Origin: DASVVT01 sp036386415
GTDB taxonomy: Bacteria; Acidobacteriota; Blastocatellia; Pyrinomonadales; Pyrinomonadaceae
Assembly: GCA_036386415.1 (NCBI GenBank)
Contig: DASVVT010000077.1
Location: 1-45,398, forward strand
DNA: 45,398 nt
Direction of reading: 5' to 3'
Part shown: positions 16,655-25,640 of the stretch, piece by piece
Numbering within the stretch: the stretch's first letter is position 1
Layout of the letters: the number at the start of each line of letters is the position of its first letter
Notes under the pieces: generated by a model
The model's database searches: none
What the model was told of the DNA's origin: nothing
Seen by the model: only the letters and a program-made list of their open reading frames with translations
Made by a program: the position numbers and the translations under genes

Positions 16655-17614
16655 ATGCCGCCGACACCCTTTACTAAACTGATCAACCCGCGATTTCCGG
16701 CCAACGCCATTGGAATTGAGAGCAGCAGCGCTTCCGTCGTGCTGCTGGAGCGACGCCGCCCCAGTGGCTTCGCCTTGCGCCGCGCCGCGACCATCACGCT
16801 TCCGGCCTCTCTGGTGCAACCCAGTTTTGACGAGCGCAACATCACGGACACGCGTGAGATGGCCGACACGCTGGCCGAGCTTGTCACGAGCGCAGGACTC
16901 GCGCGCCAGCGTAAATGGTCTGCGGCGCTGCCTGAAGCGGCTGCGCGCACAGTCATCATCACGCTGGAGAGCGCGCCGACTTCGCGTGCCGAGATGGAGG
17001 AAATTCTGCGTTGGAAGATCGAGCGCGGCTTTGGCGCGCCGCTTGAAGAACTGCGCGTTGCGCGCCAGCGCCTGAACTCCGATTCTCAGGGGCATCCGCG
17101 TTATCTCGCCACGGCGACGCATGAATCTGTGCTGGCAGAGTATGAGGCTGTGTTTGCCGCGCTCGGCTGGCGCACAGGTCTGGTTCTGCCGCGCCATGTT
17201 GGCGAAGTGCGCTGGCTGGAGCGTAGTAATCGTCCCGGCGATGCCCTCCTGCTCAGCTCGCATCTCGAAGGCTTTACAGCCATGCTGATTCGCGGCACGC
17301 AGCCCGTCATCGTGCGCTCCGTGATGTGCGAGCCGGAAGACCGTGACGACGAGCTTTTCCGTCTGCTGCTGTTCTACCGCGACCGCCTCGCTCCCGTTGA
17401 TGATAACGCCTCGCCGCCGCATGGCCTCGAACGCCTGCTCGTCGTCGGCGATGGCTTCAGCAAAGAGCATGTGAGCGAGATCATTAACGAGACTCTTGGC
17501 GTAAACCTGCCGGCGCTTGGCCCCGAAGAGGTGGGACTCAATCTTCCGTCCAGCGAGCTGAGCTTCGACTTAATCGCCGCGCCCGCCGGACTCGCTACTC
17601 TGGCCTGGGGATAA
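16655..17614 (+). CDS. PilM-like actin-fold pilus assembly protein
   Basis: The 319-residue protein opens with an actin-like phosphate motif region (ANAIGIESSSASVVLLERRR). A segment resembling PilM/GspL cytoplasmic domains follows (KWSAALPEAAARTVII; ILRWKIERGFG), and later LLLSSHLEGFTAMLIRG. In known systems PilM links the PilN/PilO inner-membrane pair to the ATPase. No pilN or pilO gene follows here, so the partner may be encoded elsewhere. ATG 16655 is chosen as start; the frame is open upstream to 16547, but that stretch is the family 2 hairpin. No clear Shine-Dalgarno is visible because the hairpin arm abuts the start. A family 1 hairpin follows the stop codon at once. Confidence 0.75.
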   Translation: MPPTPFTKLINPRFPANAIGIESSSASVVLLERRRPSGFALRRAATITLPASLVQPSFDERNITDTREMADTLAELVTSAGLARQRKWSAALPEAAARTVIITLESAPTSRAEMEEILRWKIERGFGAPLEELRVARQRLNSDSQGHPRYLATATHESVLAEYEAVFAALGWRTGLVLPRHVGEVRWLERSNRPGDALLLSSHLEGFTAMLIRGTQPVIVRSVMCEPEDRDDELFRLLLFYRDRLAPVDDNASPPHGLERLLVVGDGFSKEHVSEIINETLGVNLPALGPEEVGLNLPSSELSFDLIAAPAGLATLAWG

Positions 17615-17615
17615 A

Positions 17616-17768
17616 AAGACAGTAGACAGTAGCCAGTAAACAGTAGTCAGTAGAAGAGAAAATCCCACGACGCTGTTGATGGCGGCTTAGCCAAATCATA
17701 GGATGTGACATGCCAAGCCCTTCGGTTCTTCTTTTCTACTGACTACTGACTACTGGCTACTGTCTACT
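17616..17768. repeat. Heptad inverted repeat, word cagtagt (family 1)
   Basis: The left arm (17619-17658) repeats cagtag at 7-bp spacing; the right arm (17730-17768) repeats ctactg/ctactg-type words. The loop is about 70 bp. It begins one to two bases after the pilM-like stop codon and ends 42 bp before the ECF sigma gene. Confidence 0.88.
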
Positions 17769-17810
17769 TGTGAAACATTTAATTCGCAGGCGACGTAAAA
17801 CCAGAGCATC

Positions 17811-18419
17811 ATGAAGACCAGTGCACAGGCTATTCCAATAGATTTTCATGCTTTGGCGGATTGCGACCTTGTGGCGCGGGCTGTGGCCGGGCGCGAGGAT
17901 GGTTTCGAGCAATTGGTGCGCCGCTATCAACGCCCGATTGCGGCCTATGTCTATCGCATGGTCGGGGATTACGAGGCGGCGCTCGATCTCACGCAGGAGG
18001 TCTTCATCAAAGTCTATAACTCCCTGGCGCGCTATCGTTCCGAGTACAAGTTTTCGACCTGGATCTACAAGATTGCGCACAACGCGGCGATAGACCATCT
18101 GCGCCGTCACACGACGCGCGAGCAATCGCTCACAGATGAAATGAATGGTGAGCCGCGCGAGCTGCTTGTGACCTACAGCAAGCCCAGTCCCGAACAGGAG
18201 AGTGAAAAAGAGGAGCGGCGGGCGGAGATCGAACGGGTCGTACTTGAGCTTCCGGCCACCTACAGGGAGCTGGTCGTGCTGCGCCACTCGCACGACCTCA
18301 GCTACGACGAGATCGCGGAAGTGACTGGCTTGCCTCTGGGCACGGTCAAGAACCGCCTCTTTCGCGCGCGTGAAGCGATGCGCCAGCAGTTTGTGCAAAA
18401 AGGAATCACGAGCATCTGA
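17811..18419 (+). CDS. ECF-family RNA polymerase sigma factor
   Basis: The 202-residue sigma-70 family protein has region 2 (about 20-95: LDLTQEVFIKVYNSLARY, then FSTWIYKIAHNAAIDHLRR) and region 4 (about 140-195: TYRELVVLRHSHDLSYDEIA, then GTVKNRLFRAREAMRQQ). It has no region 1.1 or 3, as expected for an ECF factor. It redirects RNA polymerase to a specific promoter set. The anti-sigma gene begins 9 bp downstream, so the pair is co-transcribed. The target genes are unknown; the envelope genes downstream are candidates (inference). Confidence 0.94.
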   Translation: MKTSAQAIPIDFHALADCDLVARAVAGREDGFEQLVRRYQRPIAAYVYRMVGDYEAALDLTQEVFIKVYNSLARYRSEYKFSTWIYKIAHNAAIDHLRRHTTREQSLTDEMNGEPRELLVTYSKPSPEQESEKEERRAEIERVVLELPATYRELVVLRHSHDLSYDEIAEVTGLPLGTVKNRLFRAREAMRQQFVQKGITSI

Positions 18420-18428
18420 AGGGTTTAG

Positions 18429-19043
18429 ATGGTGATGAGCGCAAATTCAGAGAAGTGCATCGAGAAGAGCGAAGAGATCGCCGCTTACCTGGACGGCGAG
18501 CTTTCGGCGGCGGCGTGCGCGGAAGTCGAGCAGCATCTCAAGGAGTGCTCGGCTTGCAAGGCGAGGCTGCGCGAGCAGCAGCACCTTCTGTCCACGCTCG
18601 ACTTTGCGCTTACTGATGATCCGGCACTCAGGCTTCCAGTCAACTTTTCGCGGGTCGTGGCCGCGCACGCGCAGGCGGACATGAGCGGCTTGCGCCGGCG
18701 CTCCGAGCACGGGCGTGCGCTCAGACTCTGCGCCGCGCTCCTGGCTGCCTCGTTGGTTCTGCTACTGCTCGGCGGTGCGGCCTTCAGTGAGACGGTGCTT
18801 AGACCCGTAATCAGTTTGGGCAGGCATCTCGCCAGTCTCTTCGATCTTCTCTGGCAAGTGTTGCGCGGCGCTGGCACAGGCATCGGCATCATCTTGCGCG
18901 CCTTGAGCCGCCAGTTTCTTTTCGACTCGCACCCTCTCGGACTCTCCATTGCGTTTCTCCTCTTTATCTCGGTGCTCGTCGTATTTGCGAGCCTGATCGC
19001 GAGCTATCATCGGGAGCTGCCGATGCGCGAAGACGGCACTTGA
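18429..19043 (+). CDS. Zinc-finger anti-sigma factor, membrane-bound
   Basis: Residues about 8-50 form a putative zinc-finger (zf-HC2) domain with the HxxxCxxC pattern in EQHLKECSACKARL. Two hydrophobic helices follow: about 98-120 (LRLCAALLAASLVLLLLGG) and about 173-196 near the C-terminus. The finger would bind the ECF sigma encoded just upstream and hold it at the membrane until a signal arrives. ATG 18429 is used; ATG 18435 two codons later is equally possible. The next gene starts 35 bp downstream. Confidence 0.88.
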   Translation: MVMSANSEKCIEKSEEIAAYLDGELSAAACAEVEQHLKECSACKARLREQQHLLSTLDFALTDDPALRLPVNFSRVVAAHAQADMSGLRRRSEHGRALRLCAALLAASLVLLLLGGAAFSETVLRPVISLGRHLASLFDLLWQVLRGAGTGIGIILRALSRQFLFDSHPLGLSIAFLLFISVLVVFASLIASYHRELPMREDGT

Positions 19044-19077
19044 CACGCGCTCTGCCGAGCCTTGTCGAACAGGAATT

Positions 19078-20058
19078 GTGAACCAACTCTCGATTCAAAG
19101 CGCCGTCCCTTTATCCATCCCGCGTATCGTGTGGAAGGCGACCTTCACCTTCTTCGTGCTTCTGTTGGCGGCGATGATCGCCCATGCGCAAGACGAGGCA
19201 TTGAGTCCTCGCGTGGATGACGCGCAGGCGCTCGAAGTCTCCGGCGTGGAAGAGGGCGACGTGTTCGGCCTGGGGAAATCTGTCATCATCAGCGGAACCG
19301 TGAAGAAGGGTGTCATCGCTTTTGGCGGCGACGTGACGGTTGCCGGTCGTGTCGAAGGCGACGTGGCTTCGATCGGCGGCTCAGTCATCCAGCGCGAAGG
19401 CTCGTATATCGGCGGCGATGTCTGGGTCTTTGGCGGAGCTTACCATCACGGTAAGAGCGCGCCGGGGCGTAACCCTGAGAGTACGACGATCATGTATGCG
19501 GGCTACGAGCAAGAGCTGCGCGAGCTGATGCGCGACCCGTCCACTTTGCTCATGCCTCGCTGGTCGCTGGCCTACCTGGGCCAGCGACTGCTGGCCGTGC
19601 TCTTCTGGTTCATCGTCTCACTGGCGCTGACGGCAGCGACGCCCGGAGCTGTGAGCCGCGCCATGACGCGACTGCAACTGACGAGCCTGCGCGTGGCGGT
19701 GATCGGATTCCTCGGCTCGATTATGTGCAGCTTCGGCGTGCTCGCGTGTCTCAGGGTGCTGCCGACGGTCGTGAGCGCATTCGTAGGGATCATGGCGCTG
19801 CTCCTTCTTATCGTTGCCTACCTGTTTGGCCGCGTCGTCATTCATGCGGCGACCGGTAGGTGGCTGCAACACAGGTTCCTGCCGGAAGGGAAGCGCTCGG
19901 AATCGGTCGCCCTGCTTCTCGGCGCGAGCGTCTGGGCGGTCATCCTCTCTCTTCCTTACGTGTGGCCGCTCGTCGTCGCAGGACTCCTGGTGACGAGTCT
20001 GGGGCTGGCGCTGACGGCGCGCTATCGCCTCGGCTGGAAGCGCACGCAAAGCATCTAA
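19078..20058 (+). CDS. Bactofilin-like/polymer-forming domain membrane protein
   Basis: The 326-residue protein starts with GTG 19078, with an aggaa Shine-Dalgarno just upstream. A signal-like helix (about 20-38, ending AHAQD) is followed by a small right-handed beta-helix with Gly-rich repeats (SVIISGTVKKGVIAFGGDV, TVAGRVEGDVASIGG) like those of bactofilins. The C-terminal half has at least four membrane helices (about 165-185, 203-226, 233-252, 275-310). The beta-helix probably faces the periplasm (inference from the signal). It follows the anti-sigma gene closely, so it may belong to that stress operon. The exact role is unknown. Confidence 0.75.
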   Translation: MNQLSIQSAVPLSIPRIVWKATFTFFVLLLAAMIAHAQDEALSPRVDDAQALEVSGVEEGDVFGLGKSVIISGTVKKGVIAFGGDVTVAGRVEGDVASIGGSVIQREGSYIGGDVWVFGGAYHHGKSAPGRNPESTTIMYAGYEQELRELMRDPSTLLMPRWSLAYLGQRLLAVLFWFIVSLALTAATPGAVSRAMTRLQLTSLRVAVIGFLGSIMCSFGVLACLRVLPTVVSAFVGIMALLLLIVAYLFGRVVIHAATGRWLQHRFLPEGKRSESVALLLGASVWAVILSLPYVWPLVVAGLLVTSLGLALTARYRLGWKRTQSI

Positions 20059-20285
20059 TCCCTACAATCAAGCAGCACTCCTCGCGAAACAAAATAATCA
20101 ACCAAATGTGCCAGAACTGCGTCTAATAGCTGCTGTACTATGCGCAGCGAAACTCATCTCCCAACATTTTATTGTAACCAGGCGGTGCGCTATCACGTCG
20201 TTCAGTTAAGTCTTCAGTAATGAAGCTTTCAGCTTGTGAGGGAGCGCGCGTGATGCTCGTTTATAAAAGTTGGTTGCCGATAGAT

Positions 20286-20301
20286 GCCCGTCACGACGGG
20301 C
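20286..20301. promoter_or_regulatory. 16-bp palindrome upstream of DUF5666 gene
   Basis: GCCCGTCACGACGGGC is a near-perfect dyad (7-bp arms, 2-bp centre) ending 25 bp before the start codon at 20327. It could be an operator or a small leader hairpin; nothing else supports a function. The rest of the 268-bp spacer (20059-20326) shows nothing I recognise. Confidence 0.35.
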
Positions 20302-20326
20302 GAATTGCTGTTAGAGCGGAAATTTT

Positions 20327-21640
20327 ATGGTGAAGCTTCTGATTATTTTTACACTGGCGATACTGTCTCTCGTAGCAGGGAGCGTGACTACTGCGCACGG
20401 ACAGGGCGCGCAGCCGACGCCTGCTGCTACTACCGACGCAGGCATTACAGCCAACGGTGTGATCGGCGAGGTGACGGCGATTGACGCGGCGGCTAACCGT
20501 TTGACCGTTAAGACTGACGCGGGTGCGAGCCTCTCCGTCGTGCTGAATGAAAAGACAGCTTACATGCGTTTAGCGCCGGGCGAGAAGACGCTCACGAACG
20601 CGGTCAAGATACAGTTGGCTGATGTCGCGGTCGGCGACCGCGTCTGGGCGCGCGGGCGTGTGGCCGAAGATCAAAAGAGCGTTCCGGCGATTGCGCTCAT
20701 CGTGATGACGAAAGCCGACCTTGCAGAGAAGCATGAGCGGGAGCGGGCTGAGTGGCGCAGGCGCGGCATAGCTGGCATCATCACCGAGCTTAATCCCAAC
20801 ACCAAAGAGATCACACTGAGTATGCGCGGGCGCGGAGAAGCAACACCCGTGCTTATTCCTACCACTGCGGGCGACGTGAAGTTTCGCCGTTACGCGCCGG
20901 ACTCTGTCAGGTTCAGCGACGCGAGACCCAGCTCGTTTGCCGAACTGAAGGTCGGCGACCAGTTACGCGCGCTCGGTGAAAGGAGCGCAGACGGCGCGCG
21001 CTTCACTCCTCAGGAGATCGTCTCCGGCGCATTCCGCACCATCGGCGGCGCTGTCACCTCCGTCAACGCGGAGGCGGGCGAGCTCAAGATCAAGGATGTT
21101 CAGGGCGGGCAGACCGTGACCGTCGTCGTCAGTCGTGACTCTTTGCTGCGACGGCTTCCGCCGGAGATGGCAGCAAGGCTGGCGCGCAGAGCAGCAGGAC
21201 GCTCCGGCGGCAGCGGCGAAGGTGATGAAGCCGCAAACGCTCCGGGCGCGAGGCGGCGAGAACCAGGCGCGCGATCCTCTGCACAGGAAGGGCAAGGAAG
21301 TCGCCGTCCAGGTGGAGGAGCAGGCGAAGGGAGAGGGCAGAACGGAGATGGCGCGCGGACGGGACGTGGCGGCTTTGATTTTCAAGAGATGCTCGAAAGA
21401 CTTCCGGCGCTCCCCCTGGCCGAGTTGAAACCGGGCGACATGATTATAGTGTCGAGCACTGTGGGCGCTGAAGCGTCTCGCGTGACGGCCATCAAGCTCG
21501 TCGCCGGAGTGGACGAGCTATTGAATACGGCTGCTCAAAGGCGGCAGGGCAGACAAGGCGGCGGGGGCGGCGGCGGAGCCGGTGATAGCGGTCTGGGTCT
21601 CGATAGCGGCACGATAGATTTCGGTATTGGTCTGCCATGA
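20327..21640 (+). CDS. Secreted DUF5666-repeat protein
   Basis: The 437-residue protein has a signal peptide (about 1-25, ending TTAHG). Three beta-barrel-like DUF5666 modules follow, each with the pattern G-x-hydrophobic-T-x-[IL]-[ND]-x(6-8)-T and a later VGD (VGDRVWARG, VGDQLRALG, PGDMIIVSS). Between modules 2 and 3 lies a basic Ala/Arg/Gly-rich segment (about 280-345), and the C-terminus has a Gly run (about 405-420). No enzymatic motif is seen. It is probably a periplasmic or surface protein. It directly precedes the outer-membrane receptor gene, which also has Gly-rich tracts, so the two may act together (inference). Confidence 0.8.
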   Translation: MVKLLIIFTLAILSLVAGSVTTAHGQGAQPTPAATTDAGITANGVIGEVTAIDAAANRLTVKTDAGASLSVVLNEKTAYMRLAPGEKTLTNAVKIQLADVAVGDRVWARGRVAEDQKSVPAIALIVMTKADLAEKHERERAEWRRRGIAGIITELNPNTKEITLSMRGRGEATPVLIPTTAGDVKFRRYAPDSVRFSDARPSSFAELKVGDQLRALGERSADGARFTPQEIVSGAFRTIGGAVTSVNAEAGELKIKDVQGGQTVTVVVSRDSLLRRLPPEMAARLARRAAGRSGGSGEGDEAANAPGARRREPGARSSAQEGQGSRRPGGGAGEGRGQNGDGARTGRGGFDFQEMLERLPALPLAELKPGDMIIVSSTVGAEASRVTAIKLVAGVDELLNTAAQRRQGRQGGGGGGGAGDSGLGLDSGTIDFGIGLP

Positions 21641-21798
21641 CGATCTCAGATCAGGAATGACAGTTTTGAGGTTGAACTGGCGCAGCTCAAATCTGTCAGC
21701 TCAAATTTGAAATTTCGGATTGAGGTTACGCCTGTTGAATATCTTGGTCGCTCCGAAGCTACGGCTCTGATTTTGTTGACTGACTTCAAACGGTAATC

Positions 21799-24700
21799 AT
21801 GAACTTATTTAGTAAACGGATGGAACGAACACTGGGCTCGATGCTCTCGCTGATTCTTTTCTCGTGCGCGGCCTTCGCGCAAGGGTCGAACGCCACGTTG
21901 CGCGGTCAGGTGACGGACGAGTTTGGCGGCGCTATCGTCGGCGCGAACGTGATGCTGATAGATCAAGCGGGCGTCGAAAAGAGCGCCACGACCAACGACG
22001 AAGGGGTCTATACGTTCGGCGGCCTTGAGCCTGGCAGCTACGTCGTGCGTGCGCAGGCGTCCGGCTTTGCCCTCTATGAAAACGCGTCGGTTGAGGTGGC
22101 GGCGGGGCGAAGAATCTCGCTCGACATCAAGCTTAACGTGACGATTGAAGAGCAGAATGTGACGGTTGCTGCCGAGACGCCTTTGAGCGCTGAAGCGGGG
22201 AACAACTCGGACGCGATTGTGATGCGCGGCGCTGAGCTGGATGCGCTGCCGGATGATCCGGATGACCTGGCCGCCGCTTTGCAGGCGCTGGCGGGGCCGT
22301 CCGCCGGCCCAAACGGCGCGGAGATTTTCATAGACGGCTTCACGGGTGGTCGTCTGCCTCCGAAAGAGTCCATACGCGAGATACGCCTCAACCAGAATCC
22401 GTTCACGGCAGAGAATGATCGCCCCGGCGGTGGACGCATAGAGATTCTCACCAAGCCCGGCACGGACAAGTTTGGCGGGCAGGCTTTTTTCAGCTTCATG
22501 GACGAGAGCTTGAACTCGCGCAACCCGTTTGCGCCGAACCGTGCTGCGTTTCAACTACGCCAGTATGGTGGAAACCTGAGCGGCCCCATCAGCGCCAAGC
22601 GCGCCTCTTTCTTCTTCGATTTCGAGCGCCGCGAAACGGACGATAACGACATCATCAACGCCACCATTCTCGACCCCGGTTTCAATATCATTCCGTTCAG
22701 CGCGGTGATCCTGACGCCTCTGCGTCGAACGACCTTCAGCCCGCGTATTGATTACCAGATAAATGCGCGCCACACGCTCGTGGCGCGCTACACCTTCAGC
22801 CGTACGGCCAACGAGAGCCTGGGCATCGGCGGTTTCTCTTTGCCTTCGAGAGCCTTTGACCAGTCGAACACGCAGCACACTTTCCAGTTGACGGAGACGG
22901 CTGTCCTCAGTGAGCGGGTCATCAACGAGACGCGCTTCCAGTTCATACGCCAGCGCGTCCGGCAAAACGGGGATAACTCCCAGCCGACCATCGTCGTTTT
23001 GGACGCCTTCACGGGCGGCGGCTCGCAGATCGGTCTCTCCTCTAACGACGAGGATCGCTGGGAGTTGCAGAACAACACCTCCTGGTCGTGGGGCAACCAC
23101 TCCCTGAAGGCTGGCGCTCGTCTGCGCGGCGTGCGCATCACGGATATTTCGCCACAGAATTTCGGCGGCACGTTCACCTTCGCGGGCGGCTTCGTGCCGG
23201 AGCTTGATGCCAATAACCAGATTGTGCCCGGCAGCAACATCTTTATCACGAGCATCGAGCGTTATCGTCGCACACGCCTGCTCCAACAGTTGGGACTCTC
23301 GCCTGAGGAGATTCGCGCGCGCGGGGGTGGTGCGACGCAGTTCACCATCGCCGGTGGCAACGAGCAGGCGCGCATCAGCCAGTGGGATTTCGGCGGCTTC
23401 ATTCAGGACGACTGGCGCGTGCGCCCGAACTTCACCTTAAGCCTCGGCCTGCGCTACGAGAATCAGGGCAACATCAGCAGTAACCTGAATTTCGCCCCGC
23501 GCATCGCCTTCGCCTGGTCGCCGGGCGGCGGCGGTGGCAATGCGCCGAAGACGGTCGTGCGCGGCGGCGTGGGGCTGTACTATGAGCGCTTCGCAGAGAG
23601 CTTCAGCCTTCAATCCGAGCGCTTCAACGGCGTCAACCAGCAACAGTTCACCATACGCGATCCGCTGTTCTTCCCTGACGAGCCTTCGCCCGGCATACCG
23701 ACTGTTGAGGAGTTGTCTGACTTTGCGCTCCCGCAGACGATCAGGGCGGTGGAAGGCAGCCTGCAAGCCCCGCGTACATTTATGGCGAGTCTTCAGGTCG
23801 AGCGGCAGTTGCCCTACAAGTTCACAGTCTTCGCCAGAGCCAACTTCTTCCGCACGATCCACGCTCTGCGCGCGCGCAACATCAACGCGCCCCTGCCTGG
23901 AACTTTCGACGCAGGAGTGTCAGGCAGCGGCGTGCGCCCTTTCGGCAACGTGGGCGACATCTTTCAGTATGAATCGAGCGGCCATATCAATCAGAGCCAG
24001 TTGACCATCGGCCTCAACAATCGTTTCAGCAGAAACTTCTCCCTTTTCGCCAACTACACCTTGACGAAAGCAAACAGCGACACCGACGGCGCGAACACTT
24101 TTCCCGCCGACTCTTATGATCTGAGCGGAGAGTATGGACGCTACGCACAAGACATACGCCACCGCTTCACCCTCGGCGGCCAGTTCAGACTGCCCTGGTG
24201 GCAGGTCAGCCTGAGTCCGTTCATCATCGCTTCGTCCGGGCGTCCGTTCAATATCACGACGGGGCGCGATACAAACGGCGACAATCTATTCACGGAGCGG
24301 CCTGCGTTCGCCACAGACCTGACGAGGCCGAGTGTGGTCATCACACGCTTCGGCGCGTTCGATACCAATCCCTTACCAGGGCAGCAGATCATCCCGCGCA
24401 ATTACGGCGAAGGGCCTAGCTTCTTCACCGTCAATCTGCGCTTGAGCAAGACGTTCGGCTTCGGCGATGCGCCATCGACTACGGCGACAGATTCCCCGTC
24501 GGGAGATAGAGGTGGTCGAAGAGGTGGTGGTGGTGGCGGCATGGGCGGCGGCTTTCCAGGTGGCGGCGGCGGTGGGCGCGGCGGAAGAGGTGGTGGCGGC
24601 GGCGGCAGAGGCGCAGGCGGCTCCGTTGAAGGGAAGCGTTATAGCCTGACCTTCTCGATCAACTTCCAAAACCTATTCAATCGTACCAACGCGGGTCTGC

Positions 24701-24840
24701 CGGTCGGCAACCTCAGCTCGCCCCTGTTCGGCGAATCGCTCTCGACCGCCGGAGGCTTTGGCGGCTTCGGTGGCGGTGGCGGCGGCAATCCGGCAGCCGG
24801 GAATAGGCGCGTACAGGCGCAGATTCGATTTAGCTTTTAG
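21799..24840 (+). CDS. Oar-like TonB-dependent/carboxypeptidase-regulatory outer-membrane protein
   Basis: The 1013-residue protein has a signal peptide (ending CAAFAQG near 29). A carboxypeptidase-regulatory-like beta-sandwich follows at about 30-115 (ATLRGQVTDEFGGAIVGANV), then a plug-like region (about 130-225, with ILTKPGTDKFGGQAFF) and a long beta-barrel ending in the aromatic QIRFSF signature for outer-membrane insertion. Gly-rich tracts interrupt the last strands (about 900-945 and 984-998), possibly surface loops. Acidobacteriota carry many such Oar-like proteins, and their substrates are mostly unknown. ATG 21799 is used; Met8 is an alternative. A hairpin with fcgcaaag-type words (24849-24947) separates it from the convergent frr gene. 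Confidence 0.88.
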   Translation: MNLFSKRMERTLGSMLSLILFSCAAFAQGSNATLRGQVTDEFGGAIVGANVMLIDQAGVEKSATTNDEGVYTFGGLEPGSYVVRAQASGFALYENASVEVAAGRRISLDIKLNVTIEEQNVTVAAETPLSAEAGNNSDAIVMRGAELDALPDDPDDLAAALQALAGPSAGPNGAEIFIDGFTGGRLPPKESIREIRLNQNPFTAENDRPGGGRIEILTKPGTDKFGGQAFFSFMDESLNSRNPFAPNRAAFQLRQYGGNLSGPISAKRASFFFDFERRETDDNDIINATILDPGFNIIPFSAVILTPLRRTTFSPRIDYQINARHTLVARYTFSRTANESLGIGGFSLPSRAFDQSNTQHTFQLTETAVLSERVINETRFQFIRQRVRQNGDNSQPTIVVLDAFTGGGSQIGLSSNDEDRWELQNNTSWSWGNHSLKAGARLRGVRITDISPQNFGGTFTFAGGFVPELDANNQIVPGSNIFITSIERYRRTRLLQQLGLSPEEIRARGGGATQFTIAGGNEQARISQWDFGGFIQDDWRVRPNFTLSLGLRYENQGNISSNLNFAPRIAFAWSPGGGGGNAPKTVVRGGVGLYYERFAESFSLQSERFNGVNQQQFTIRDPLFFPDEPSPGIPTVEELSDFALPQTIRAVEGSLQAPRTFMASLQVERQLPYKFTVFARANFFRTIHALRARNINAPLPGTFDAGVSGSGVRPFGNVGDIFQYESSGHINQSQLTIGLNNRFSRNFSLFANYTLTKANSDTDGANTFPADSYDLSGEYGRYAQDIRHRFTLGGQFRLPWWQVSLSPFIIASSGRPFNITTGRDTNGDNLFTERPAFATDLTRPSVVITRFGAFDTNPLPGQQIIPRNYGEGPSFFTVNLRLSKTFGFGDAPSTTATDSPSGDRGGRRGGGGGGMGGGFPGGGGGGRGGRGGGGGGRGAGGSVEGKRYSLTFSINFQNLFNRTNAGLPVGNLSSPLFGESLSTAGGFGGFGGGGGGNPAAGNRRVQAQIRFSF

Positions 24841-24848
24841 GGCACGTT

Positions 24849-24947
24849 GGGATTAAACGCAAAGGACGCAAAGTAGAAAGACGCAAAGGAGATGCTTCTT
24901 CGCGCCCTTTGCGTCTTGCGTCTTCTTTGCGTCCTTTGCGTTTAATG
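24849..24947. repeat. Inverted repeat with cgcaaag words (family 6)
   Basis: The left arm (24849-24891) contains acgcaaag-type words spaced 7-9 bp, and the right arm (24902-24947) is complementary (ctttgcgtc words). The loop is about 10 bp. It lies between convergent genes, 8 bp after the receptor stop codon and 36 bp from the frr stop codon, so it may serve as a bidirectional 3' end. The spacing is less strictly heptameric than in other families. Confidence 0.8.
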
Positions 24948-24983
24948 CTTTTCCTTATTTCTGCTTACTCTTAACAGCTTGAG

Positions 24984-25544
24984 CTAGACGCTCAGTATCT
25001 CCTGCTCCTTGGTCTTCGCCAGCTCGTCTATCTTCCCGATGTAGGTGTTGGTGAGCTTCTGAACTTCATCGAGTCCGGCGCGTTCGCTATCCTCCGAAAT
25101 CGCTTTATCCTTGAGCATCTTCTTGAGGCGATCATTGGCGTCGCGCCGTAGGTTGCGCACCGCCGTGCGATGCTCTTCGGCAATCTCGTGTACCTGACGG
25201 GCTAGCTGCTTGCGGCGTTCTTCCGTCAGCGGTGGGACGGGAATGCGCACCAGCTTGCCGTCGTTCGACGGGTTGAGTCCGAGGTCGGAGGCGCGTATGG
25301 CCTTCTCGATTGCGCCGAGCTGCGTCTGATCCCAGGGCTGGACGGTGAGCAGTTGCGGCTCAGGTACGTGCACGGAAGCCATCTGGTTGAGCGGCGTCGG
25401 CGTGCCGTAATAATCGACCATCACCGTGTCAAGCAGACTCACGGCAGCTCGTCCCGTGCGCACGGTGGCGAGCTTACGCCGCACATCATCAATGACAGCC
25501 TCCATACGCGGTCGCGATTCTTTGACGACATCTTTCTCAGTCAT
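24984..25544 (-). CDS. frr: Ribosome recycling factor
   Basis: The 186-residue protein is RRF over its full length: RKLATVRTGRAAVSLLD near the N-terminus, YYGTPTPLNQMASV, and the C-terminal helix around KDKAISEDSERAGLDEVQKL. With EF-G it splits the post-termination ribosome. The ggag Shine-Dalgarno lies in the loop of an A/T palindrome (aaaattttt/aaaaatttt, about 25545-25567). It is the last gene of the rplM-rpsI-rpsB-tsf-pyrH-frr series and is separated from pyrH by a family 5 hairpin. Confidence 0.97.
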   Translation of the reverse strand: MTEKDVVKESRPRMEAVIDDVRRKLATVRTGRAAVSLLDTVMVDYYGTPTPLNQMASVHVPEPQLLTVQPWDQTQLGAIEKAIRASDLGLNPSNDGKLVRIPVPPLTEERRKQLARQVHEIAEEHRTAVRNLRRDANDRLKKMLKDKAISEDSERAGLDEVQKLTNTYIGKIDELAKTKEQEILSV

Positions 25545-25566
25545 AAAATTTTTCTCCGAAAAATTT

Positions 25567-25640
25567 TAAGTACTGAGTGCTGAGGACTGAGTAAAAGAAG
25601 GCAGGCTCTTACTCAGTACTCAGTACTCAGCACTCATCAC
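25567..25640. repeat. Heptad inverted repeat, word tactgag/tactcag (family 5)
   Basis: The left arm (25567-25601) has ctgag at exact 7-bp spacing; the right arm (25608-25640) has tactcag words at 7-bp spacing. The loop is very short. It fills the pyrH-frr spacer, and the pyrH stop codon (25637-25639) lies within its last word. Confidence 0.9.

Noticed and set aside
21650..21740. Possible further heptad element (ctcaaat/ttgaaat words) before the receptor gene
   Set aside because: Some 7-bp spacing is visible, but no convincing complementary second arm was found.
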